This document shows, one piece after another, positions 27,301 to 39,300 of a DNA stretch of 64,000 nt. The position numbers and the translations under genes were made by a program. The notes under the pieces are model-generated. The model saw only the letters and a list, made by a program, of their open reading frames with translations. It was not told the DNA's origin and ran no database searches. This DNA comes from Dendrolimus kikuchii (taxonomy: Eukaryota; Arthropoda; Insecta; Lepidoptera; Lasiocampidae). The DNA is taken from assembly GCA_019925095.2 (NCBI GenBank), contig CM034407.1, positions 2,024,210 through 2,088,209 on the forward strand, written 5' to 3'. Position 1 is the first letter of the stretch. The number at the start of each line of letters is the position of its first letter.

Positions 27301-30300
27301 TGAGGAACATAAAATATGTTTCAATTCTTCGAAAGCTCTCTCACACTTTAGATCAAAGTTAAACATAACATTAGTCTTCAATAATTCTGTTAGTGGCTTT
27401 GCTATTATTGAGTAGTTCTTAACAAATTTTCTAAAATAGCCAGTCAGTCCTAAAAATGATCGTAATGATTTGATATTATGAGGCTTTTTAAATTTTGCAA
27501 CAGCATGTATCTTTTCCTTGGAAGGTCTTATCTGATTATCACGAATTATGTAACCTAAATAATTTATCTCGTACTGTAAGAAATGACATTTCGCCCAATT
27601 AAATTGTAAGCCAAACTCTTCAGCTTTTCGAAGTACTTTCTCTAGTTTAACAAATCCTTCTTCTTCTGTCCTAGATGGTATAATCAAATCATCTAAATAG
27701 GCAAGAACAGTGCCCTCTGACATTAAATCTTGAAAGATATCATTGATAAAGCGTTGGAATACAGATGGTGCGGTGCATAAACCAAACGGCATTTTCTTAA
27801 ATTCATATTGCCCTTGTGGAGTAACAAATGAAGTGTATTTTTGACTATCCTCGCAGACATCAACATGTAAAAAACCATTCTTCAAGTCAAGTGATGTAAA
27901 TAGTATTGCTTCTTTCAATTTGTCTACTTGATCCTCGATGAGTGGAAGTGGATATCTTTCCTTTATAATCTTCTTATTTAGCTTTCTAAAATCTATACAT
28001 AATCTGTAGCTTCCATTTTTCTTTTTCGCTAACACGATAGGGCTTGCATATTCCGATTTACTAGGTTTTATTACTTCTTGATCTAACCATCCTTGTATCT
28101 GTTTATTAACTATGTCCTTTTCTAGAGGTGACAGCCTTCGTGGAGTCTGGTGTATAGGATCTTCATCAGTAAGTATGATTTTCAATTTAACATTTGATTC
28201 CTTCTTTCTAGTCTTCAAGTTATCGTAATTATCCAATAAATGTTTAATCTTGTCTTTATATTTCAGCTTCTTGATATCATATTTCTCATCAAATTCTTCT
28301 TCGTAGTCGTTAATTTGTGTAAGGTGTAATATTCTTTTTACAGAGATCCCGTCGGCAGAGAAAATAATTTCAACGTCTTTTAATATCGGGTTTCCAAGTA
28401 TGACATTAACAGGTATTACATCATCGTCGATAACATGCATCAAGGTTTCAAAATGAACGTTGTCTATTTCAACTTTTGCCATAAAAGATCCCTTCGTGCA
28501 AACTTAGTACAAGCTGGTGATTGGTGATCAGTTTCACCACAATTGAAGCATCTTTTCATGGTATGATTTTTACGTCCGGTTGTCATCTGAATAGGTCTTT
28601 GTTGCATCTTGTGTTCTTTAATCTGTGTATATACTTCAAGTTTCTTTCTAAATTGTTTGATATCAGTGGCGCCGTAAAGAATGGCCTTATTTATTTCAGA
28701 ATCACGAATTCCATCAATAACATATTCAATAAGTGCCTCATCTTCTAAATTTCCATGCAACGCCAGTTCTTTCATATGTAAAAAATACTGTTGATATGTC
28801 TCATCCGGTTTCATTTTGCGTGATGCTAATTTCTTGTGAATGCTAGCACTATTTAATTTCGGACCAAATTCTTCTAATAAAGATTCTTTTAATGTATCCC
28901 ATGACGTAATAGAGCCTAGCGATCGTAAAAATAATTTAGCTGTACCTGAAAGCAGTCTCTTCGCGTAAATAAGTTTTTCAAGATTATTCCATTCCATTAA
29001 ATTTGCAGTGTCATTAAAATCGGTCAGCCAATTCGTAATAGGGTAGGTATCATCGCCTGTGAACGGTGTCATTGATTTTTCCAAGTCGCTAAATGAAATT
29101 CGTACTCTGTAACCAGCTTCTGAACAATTACTATCTGAGTCTTCGATATCTTTATTTTTCTTCGGTGGCATCTTGTATGATTGGTTGTAAGTCTTTCAGT
29201 CGTAAATTATAACCAATTCATAAAACGTCTTCATAAAAGAAAAATAATAGTCTTTATTCCAAATTCTGGGAAATTTCATGCGCTGGTATCATTATGCAAA
29301 TTAGTGTCGGTAAAACAGCACACAATGACTCGTCTTCAATTTTAATTTCGAGGTTGTTTCGTAATCATCAGATCAAAACTCACGTTAAAACAATGCTTCG
29401 CAGGATTCTTGCATGATCCTGTTATGATCCCGGACGAGCCCCCATAAAGTTGTGGGTTTTGTTTGAAGAAAAGCAAAACAAACTTCCTTAGAACAGTCTT
29501 ACATCGTTTATTCATGGACTACCTCTTCTCACTATATTTTGACACTGACAGTTACAATATCAGGTTTATAAATTTAAAAAACATAATGTGTGGCCTGGCT
29601 ACCGAGTCGGAATGCGTCTTCGAATCCCACATATATATATATATATTAATGACTAATAAATCATTTTAATTGTATCATCGTCGCTTGTTCATGTAACTAC
29701 TAAAATCAATTTGATAGATGTCAAATGTGGCTTTATAGAAAGGCTGAAGTTGAAGTACCTTTAGTAATTAAAAAAATTCTTTCGAAGTCTCACTCTTTTC
29801 TTTCACCATATCCCAATTAATTGGGATATGCAATGCAGGGTTGCAACACCCAAGGGGCTGCTGTTCTCTTAAGGGAGACTGGAACCTGGTCACTAATGCC
29901 GGAACACAACTCAAGGTTGTTATGGCGGCATACTCTAGACCAGGGGTGGTAGCCATCCAGTCGGACAAATGCCCTACCACCTAGCTGTGGGTTGTTTTGT
30001 CGCTTTTTACACCTGGCCGCCCAGCCGCAGGAAATTGTATTCTGTCTCCGTTCCTGCACGGATAAAAGTTTGGGAGGTATTCGACATATCGAGGTTCTAC
30101 TGTTTGTTACGTACGTACCCGCGCACTGGGTCGTTTTTCCTATTGTTTTTATCTATCTACCTGATGGAAAGCGGCTACCATTGCCTTGGAATATTTCTAC
30201 CATTAAAGGTGCTACTAATGTGCTGCAGCGCTCTAAAGGGAGATTGAAACCTGGCCACATACTATAGACCAGGGATAGTAGCCATCCAGAAACCCTACCT

Positions 30301-33300
30301 ACCACCTGGTTGTGGGCCGCACGAATGGATTATAGGGGATGGGATAGAAGGATAAAACAAGAGAAATGCGATAGAGAGCATGAGAAAGGAAAATGGATTA
30401 GGGGACTGATTTTACGTGTTATCTCGGAAAGTTAGACCAGGAAGAAAGTAAAGACTAGTGAAAATTGTTTGATTCGTTTCAGGATATAAGATGACGGTGG
30501 AGCCGCCTAGGGGCATTAAAGCGAACCTGTTGAAGGCGTACATGAACCAAGTGCCAGATTTCATTGATTATTTCAACTCGGCCGATACCAAAGTGGCCAA
30601 TTTCAAGGTCCCGAAACTCAATTAGTTTTCTTAAAACATTCCACTCTGTAAATTATTTATTTAACTTCATTATTTATTTATTTATTTTTTCTAATTTTTT
30701 TATGTACTTGATATCTATATATAATGCATGCTGTGTTTGCTTCAAGAAGGAATGGCCTTAAGCAGCAACCATATTCTCTGTCTTCTAGTTTTGTTTAAAA
30801 GTACGTAAGCTGAGTTGGGCAGTTTGCGAACCAAACAAAAAAAATATATTTTTAGTGTATTTTGTGATGTCGTAATACTTTCTTTATAATACCTTGAGTC
30901 CAGCAGGCAGGCAGACGGCCCACCTGGTGGAAAGCGATTACCATCGCCTATGAATATTTGCAACACCAAAGCTCCTACAAATGCGCTGCTGCTCTCTGAA
31001 GGCAGACTGGAACCTGGCTCCTAATACCGGAACGTAACTTAATACTACACTCTGTCCAACAATTTATTTCACTTTTGACATTAGCACGGTATTTTTTGAT
31101 AGTAAACTTCATACAGTAGAGTCCACGCCAGCAAAGGTGCTACTAATATGCTGCAACGCTCTAAAGGGAGACTGAAACTTGGCCACTAATGCTGGAACAC
31201 AAATCAAGGTTGTTATGGTGGCATACTATAGACCAGGGATGGTAGCCTTCCCGACGGGCAAATACCCTACCATCTGGCCGTGGGACGTGTGCACGTCTAT
31301 CGTGACGTATTTTTTGACAGTAAACTTCATATGTCACCAAAGGAGTCTCACGGACGCGGTGCTGCAATCGCTGTACTAAATCCTACCAGTTTATGCACAT
31401 GCTAGTAAAAAAGAACAGAGAAAATGGTGTTTGTCGTGCACAAACTGGTAGCAGAAAGTATGGTAACGTTACAACTGCCATCTAGGTTAGAAATGAGATA
31501 ACAACATAGTTAATAAATTGTTTATCTACTTTAGCAATTTTATACTAGATGGCGCTTTAATGTGTCGCCTATTTTTTTTCTCTTTATTTATTCTAGTTAT
31601 ATTGTACTCCGTAATATTTATAGATGTAGACGAGTGATCTTTTCCTGACAACCCGGACTGTGGATTGTGTGAAAGGAATCGACAGTGTATGATGGTGGTG
31701 TGCAAATTAAATACATGTAAATAGGTTACATAAATATAAACATCTATCTCACTTCGCCGGAATGCTCATCTTCTCAGTTTACTATATCGTATACTGTTTA
31801 TACCTTATGCCCCTCCTTATCTTAAGGAATGTTCCAACTTCCTTCATACATCACATACACTCAATTTGCGTTCCACTAATAATCTCCTGTCTAATCTAAT
31901 GGCACCTGCACACTCTTCAACATTTTATTCCAACTCCTTCGCCATGCAGGCTGTCTCACTTTGGAATTCTTTGCCCACTGACGTCAGAAAAGCTAAATCT
32001 TTTGCCATATTTGAAAATTCACTCGGGAATCATTATGTTGTTTACAATATTTTAAACTGTAATCTGCTGTTCATGTATGTCACTTTTTTTCCTCTTTCTT
32101 TTTTTTATGTTTAAGGCTTGGCAACTAGGCCTTTAAGCCAGGCGCCATTGTATTATAGGCTACAATCGACGTCATTCAACGGAGTTCTTGTGAAAACTCG
32201 AAAGGCCACATTTGGCTATATAGTTCACATTTCTCGCAAAAACACATAATTACTACTCAAAAACTATCAATATCCGACAACTATTGTTCATTTTAGAGTA
32301 ATTTTACATATTTTTAGAAAATAAAACTGCACAGCACAATGCCCCCTTTCGGTTCTCGCCAAAAACTCCTTCTTTTTCTTTGTTGCATAATAATTACAGA
32401 TAATTTAAGAATTTCCTTTGAGTCAGGTTGCCTGGAAGAGATCGCTTTTAGCGAGCGTGGTAAATCAATGGGCGGCTTTTGTTTTACCACGTAACTATTG
32501 TCCTGTTGTGCATTTATGTAATTTTTGTTTTGGTGAACAATAAAGTGTTATCTCTCTATCTATCCATCTATCCATCTATCCGTCTATCCGTCTATCCGTC
32601 TATCCGTCTATCCGTCTAGCCGTCTGGCCGTCTAGCCGTCTAGCCGTCTGGCCGTCTAGCCGTCTAGCCGTCTGGCCGTCTGGCCGTCTGGCCGTCTAGC
32701 CGTCTAGCCGTCTAGCCGTCTATCCGTCTAGCCGTCTATCCGTCTATCCATCCATCCATCCATCCATCCATCCATCCACCTATTCATCCATCCATCCATC
32801 CATCCATCGATCGATCCATCCATCCATCCATCTATCTATCTATCATACAACATTTCTTTTCTCTGAACAGTGGCTCCTGTTCTCGCTGTGTCTGTTCCAC
32901 GGCGTTGTGCTCGAGCGCCGTAAGTTCGGTCCGCTCGGTTTCAACATACCGTACGAGTTCACCGACGGCGACTTGCGTATATGCATTTCTCAGTTGCACA
33001 TGTTCCTGAACGAGTACAGCGAGGTGCCGCTGAGGGTGAGTCGTTTCATGTGGGCTACGACTAGATGGCGTTGTGGTCATTATAACCTGACCATAACGTC
33101 TAGAATGAGAACTGTTATTATCGCCTTCTGGCAATATTCTGTTTTATCTGTAGTCAAGGTCAGTGAATCATAAACGAGAGAGTTTTTGGCGGGAACTGAA
33201 AGGAGATGTTGTGCTGTGCAGTTTTATTTTCTAAAAATGTGTAAAATTACTCTAAAATGAACAATAGTTGTAGGATATTGATAGTTTTTGAGTAGTAATT

Positions 33301-36300
33301 ATGTGTTTTGTGAGAAATGTGAACTGTATAGTCAAATGTGACCTTTTGAGTTGTCACAAGAACTCCGTTGAATGGCACTAGCTGATAACCTACAGTTCAG
33401 CTGTGCTACACATAGGCTTAGAAAATGAAGAAACTATATTGTAACTTAAGAAATGGCTTAAAGGCCTAGCTGCCAAGCCATATACCTGAATAAATAATAA
33501 TAATCATAAACGAAGCGAATTTATCCATGTTATTTTATTTATAAATGTCGATCCGAGTCTAAAATCCGATAAAAATAACTAAATACGCATGTAACAATAT
33601 CATGTCTCATGTGAGCAGTGATTTTTAAATATTAACCAAGCATGTCTATTGGAATTCGAAGCAAAATTTTTTTAGATATAATAATTCGACGATATTTACC
33701 AAAGAACAGACGATATGATAGGTTTGTAATGGTTAGTTGAGCTTTTTGTTAATCAAGTGATTGTTTACATTACACGACACGACACTCCTTCCATGATCAA
33801 ATTGATCGTGTACTAGCAGAAGGTGATGTCACGAGCTTTAAGAACAGATGAGCGTACATGACAAGAGCTATGAATGTCAAAGAAGCAAGTGAGGTGTGTA
33901 AGAATAAGCCTGAATGGCGCTCTGTTGTTCGTGCCTACCCCGCAAGGGAACTGGCGTGAAGTTATGAATGTATGTATGTATAAGTAATTGTTCTGTTAAT
34001 TATTACAAGGTGTTAAAGCTATTGCTTAGAAAATTATAGCCATTATTATTAAACTAAACATCATACATCAATACAACAAAGCCGTTGACAAAATGCGTAC
34101 GGCGTAACTAACGCAACTTGATACTTGCACGATGTTTGTTGTCGTACTAAAAATCACTAGCAAGTATCTAAATCGCTCTTGACTTTATATTGGAGTTGCT
34201 AGAGTTTAGACGCATTTGAGAAAGTGCCGCCGCTATTATTTTCTACTTTGCCAGCCTGTATTTATTTATTTGCTCTCAATCAAGCAAACACTGTTACGTT
34301 AAGTAATTATACATATTAAATTGCCTCGCATCTACTCTTAATATCAGAAATGTTAAAGAGAGGTCAGGTAAAAAGCATCTCAAATAAACGTGCATATATG
34401 AGGAGGTTAATGAAAGTAGATGAAGCGAAAGTTGTTTGTCAGGATCGTCATAAGTGGAGATCCATAGTTTCTGCCTACCCCCATGGGAAACAGGCGTGAT
34501 ATTATGTATGTATGCTTCTCTTCAAGCCACATTGTTTTTCGAAGCGGTGATAAATTAGATTAGACTCGTATGCAGTAAATAGTAACCATAAACAAACATG
34601 ACATACATACGTAACTTCACGCCAGTTCCTTTGCGGGGTAGGCACGAGCAACAGAGCGCCATTCAGGCTTATTCTTACACACCTCATTTGCTTCTTTCAC
34701 ATTCATTTGTTATTAGTAGAGAGAGGGGGGGAGAGAGGGAGAGGGGGGAGAGAGGGAGAGAGAGAGGGAGAAAGAGATATGGAGAGAGAGGGAGAGAGAG
34801 GGGGGGAGAAAGAGAGGGGGGCAGAGAGAGGGAGCGAGAGGGGGGGAGGGGGGGGAGATAACACTTTATTGCACACCAAAATATACAATTACGAAAACAG
34901 ACCGTATTTACAATATTTTCTAGGCAATATAATAGGCAGCTTTATCTTCCAGGCAACCTAAATCATAGAAATTACAGAATACCAAATCAGATAAACCTAC
35001 GACTGATAGGATAGGGGCCGGCGATTTTGACGAGATAGTAATAGCAGAATGGTGGCCCCTGATCAGTCTTTCTCTGGTACTCCAGAAATAAAAGAGAGCC
35101 ACAATTTCCAGATGCTAACATACACGGCCGGTCACATAAACTATGGCGGTCGGGTCACCGACGACTGGGACCGGCGTTGTCTGTTATTCCTGCTCGCAGA
35201 CTACTATACAACCACTGTGTTGAACGACAAATACGTGTTTGATGAGAGTGGCGCTTATAAACAGGTCAGTTAAATGTATGTGTGAATCTGTTTAAAAAAT
35301 ATGTGTAATGTGTAATTCTTAAATTTTTGGAAGTGTAAATTCTATATAGACGTCTTAGGATTTTTCTGTCACGAAAAAGCGTTACGGCTGCGTGGAGGAG
35401 CGGAAAACATTAGACTACACGTGGTGACAGGCGGCATAATTTTAGAGTAGACTATGGATGTGTTTTTTGGTTCGGGATCGAATTCAGTTTTTTTGTTTGA
35501 TAAAATAATATATTGTTACGAGTTGCTGGACTCGAATTAAAATGCCGTTAGAATTATTATAGAGTTTATTACAACTATACAAACACGTATAACACAGGTA
35601 CAAATTTAACCGAACGCAACAAGTCCAAACGTAATGCAGAAGATCGTAATTCAATAAAACGCGCAAAGTCCGTCACTAATAGATTCCCGAATGTACATAC
35701 CTTTCGTCTTGATCGTGGTTCTCGCTCGACTACTCCCTCTCCCCATCAGGCTGTCGTTTTATACCTCACAAATACAAATGTGCCCGTATCGTAGTCTACG
35801 TAATCCGCAACACCTGGCTAATTATTCTGCCGCAATCGGCCATAAACGAGTACAATAAAACGATGGGCTGGCTTCCTAGAAACGTATGCCAATAAATAAT
35901 TAAACAAAAGGAGACGATAATAAAAGAATTACAATTAGTTCAAGTGGCAACAGGTAATAAAATGTGTTTTTACAGATATGCAGGTGGAAATAGTTTTTGT
36001 CGAAACCTAAGTTGTAACAATATGTTCAAATAAAAAATGTATTAATTAAAATGTACCTAACCTAACTAAATCATAATTTGCAGTAAAACTGCGAAAAAAG
36101 CGAAATGTGTGCTGGGACACATAGTAGAAGTGAAACTTCAACGGACAAGTGGCAAAACGAATCGCAACAAAATTTTAACTAGAAGTTTTACGGGCAGATT
36201 TTCAAATTGGACAAGTACTTTGACAATCTGCCCGTAAAACTTTGCCAGGTGGTAGGGCATTTGTCCGACTGGATAGCTACCACCCCTGGTCTAGAGCATA

Positions 36301-39300
36301 TCACCATAACAACCTTGAGTTGTGTTCCGGCATTAGTGACCAGGTTTCAGTGACCCTTAAGAGAGCAGCAGCGCATTTGTAGCATCTTTGGTGTTGCAAA
36401 TGTCCATAGGCGATGCCAACCGCTTTCCATTAAGTGGGCCGTCTTTTTTTTTTATTGCAGGATATCAGCTTGATACATTGTTTTCACTTCTGACGTGCAG
36501 TCGTACGAGTGACAGTTTTTGACAGCCATTTTTTTAAAATCGTTTACTTTAAAAATGCTTATAAATTATTTTATAACTCTTAAAACTTATAATTGGTAGA
36601 TGGTACATGTTACAAATAAATTTAAATATTATGAATTGCAGCAACCTTCGTCTGCCACGATCGACGACTACACGAGGTACATCCGTACTTTGCCACTGAA
36701 CGACGACCCCTCCCTCTTTGGGTTGCACAGCAACGCCAACATCAGCTACGCCATGTCCGAGACCAATTCGTGTTTAAGTGAGTTTATAATTTCACTAGGA
36801 TATGCTCGCGACTTTGTCCACGTTTGACTTGAAATTCCCGAAACAAAAAGTACCGCGGCGTTTAAACAAGAATGCAAGCTATCCTTTATAATATGAATAA
36901 ATATGAATATAATATGAAATATGAATAAGTAAATTTTTATGCACCCCCAATGACTTCAAATCGCTCCTGGGATCATTCCCGCTTGCTTCCCGGGATAAAA
37001 ACTAGGGCAGATTTTAAGTCTTAAGGATTTGCTGTCGATGAGTGAAAACCTCATCGAAATCGGCCCAGTAGTTTTTACGTAATATCCGAACAAACTGACA
37101 AAGCGACAACCAGACAAGAAATCTTAAAAATTGCATCGTGTTCTCCATCGTTTATATAGCATATTCCATTTGTACAGACATGGCATGTTTAGAATTTTAT
37201 CTAATATATAAATATCTCGTGTGGCGGTGTTTCCGGTCGTACTTCTCTGAAACGGGTATTCTCGTCTGTTTATCTGTAAATTAAATAAATGACTAAAATG
37301 ACAAATTATCGAAACGACCGAAACGACTGCAATGACCAAAATGACCGAAATTACCAAAATGACGAAAATAACAAATCACAAAAAAATATCCTACTTTCTG
37401 GGATAACCTTTACATAAATCTATCCCATTATCCGGGATGAAAAGAATCCCTTGTCCACCCACGGTATTAAAATTACATATACAGGATGTTTCAGCAAACG
37501 GAACACCTGCTTGAAACCGTTCTAGTATCTAATACCTTAATTAAGATGCATTATAATTTTATTATTTAATAATAACAAAGATACAGGATGAAAAAATAGT
37601 AATTTTGGTTGTGCTTCTCCTTAACATTGTACACTAAGAATGAGCGAACTTTGCATAACACATTTGGTAAATTCGTTGCCCTTTAATGATGCCGCCAAAC
37701 ACAGACAACGCCGACGAAGCAACCGCGCATCCGGCTTACCGATAGTCGGCGTTTTTATAAAGTTCAGCTGGCAGCTCGTGACCTCGACGATCTGTAAACA
37801 TTGTTAAGGGGGATCCTATCAGAAGTACGTCGCTGCCGAAGTTAGTTTTCATGCGTTTTTTCAATACCGGATGAATAAATTTGAAAAGAAAAAAAAATAT
37901 GTTCGATTTAAAATCTTTTACTGTTCACGTTCCATCAGGTTTTATGCGAAATTATGGTGATAAGAAGTGAAAGTTTAAACGGTCATAACTCGAAAACTAA
38001 ATGTATAAAAAAATTCCCTTTTGTAACTGTACGCTAGTCTTATGCCCTTTCACCCATTTAAGTAGGTGTTCCGTTTGCTGAAACATCCTGTATATTGAGT
38101 GTCAGCCAAATCGGTCCAGTAGTTTTTCCGTGACAGCGTAACAGACAGAGTTGCTTTCGCATTTATAATATTAGTAGGGGTAGAGCAGTAGATATAAATA
38201 TGATTTGTGTACCTAACAGATACACTTCGCGACCTACAGCCCAAGGAAGTGAGTGGCGGCGAGGGTCTCTCTGCCGAGGAGATGACCCAGCGCGCCGCCA
38301 AAGAGATCTTAGAGGTCATACCGCCTTTACTGGACCAGAGACATATCGCTGAAACGTTGGTGTATCATTTTTTTTTAATTCACTTTCCTTCCTCTATAGT
38401 CAGTTTCCGGTGATATGTGAAGGGGGTGCCCCGTACGGGATAGAGGAGCGAGATGGAATGCTCCTCCGTCTCAAAGGAAGATCTTTCAGCGAAGCTAATG
38501 TTGTTCCTCGCAGGTCTAGGCCCTTTTTTTTATTGCAGGAGTTCAGCAGACAGGCAGACGGGCCACTTAATGGAAAGCGGTTACCATCGCCTATGGACAT
38601 ATGCAACACCAAAGGTGCTACAAATGCCTTGCTGCTCTCTTAAGGGTCACTGGAACCTGGTCACTAATGCCGGAACACAACTCAAGGTTGTTATGGCGAC
38701 ATACTTTAGACCAGGGGTGGTAGCCATCCAGTCGGTCATAATGCCCTAACACCTGGCCCTTCTATTATAGTTGAAATGTTATATATATATTATTTGTATG
38801 TTTCGGGAAACGTTTGTGACATCAATTATCGCACAACGCCATCTATTGGCTTGTAAGTGGTCCACTACATATGAAAATGAATGTATTTAATTCAAAATGG
38901 AATCTTACAGATAACTTATTGAATGTCATGAGTCTACCGCCGCCTGCAGAGCAATTTTAGTCACTGGTAAAGGAGAAGCAGCAAACTTCCCAGCAACATA
39001 TATATATCTTTACTTCTCTTATTAATACGTGAAGCAAAAACTTTGTACCCCTTTTTAGGAAAATTGCGCGGACGGAGTAGTATGATATTTCACACATTTA
39101 TAGTTTACTAGCTGTCCCGGCAGACGTTGTTCTGCCCTGAAGGAATAAAATTTAGAACCCGATTGCAGCGCCACCTACCGGGTCCAAATGTGAACTATTC
39201 TATCTTTCAAGTCGGATCAATCTGCACACGGTGTGCAAATTTGATTAGAATCGGTCAAGTAGTTTAGGAGTCCATCGCGGACAAACAACGTGACACGTAA

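Larger units (their letters stand above)
26073..29631 (-). mobile_element. Ty3/Gypsy LTR retrotransposon, copy B, inverted, two internal deletions
   Basis: LTRs are 26073-26253 and 29451-29631, 181 bp each, differing at about two bases. It has the same integrase-core deletion junction as copy A. It also lacks 281 bp covering the second zinc knuckle and the protease active site, which shifts the frame. The primer-binding site next to the 5' LTR is intact (29427-29444). It too lies in a TA tract. Antisense in a DNAH1 intron. Confidence 0.93.

Noticed and set aside
32551..32850. CRISPR-like regular repeats
   Set aside because: Simple tetranucleotide satellite.
34598..34961. Arg/Glu/Gly-rich frames at the GA tract
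   Set aside because: Low-complexity purine repeat.
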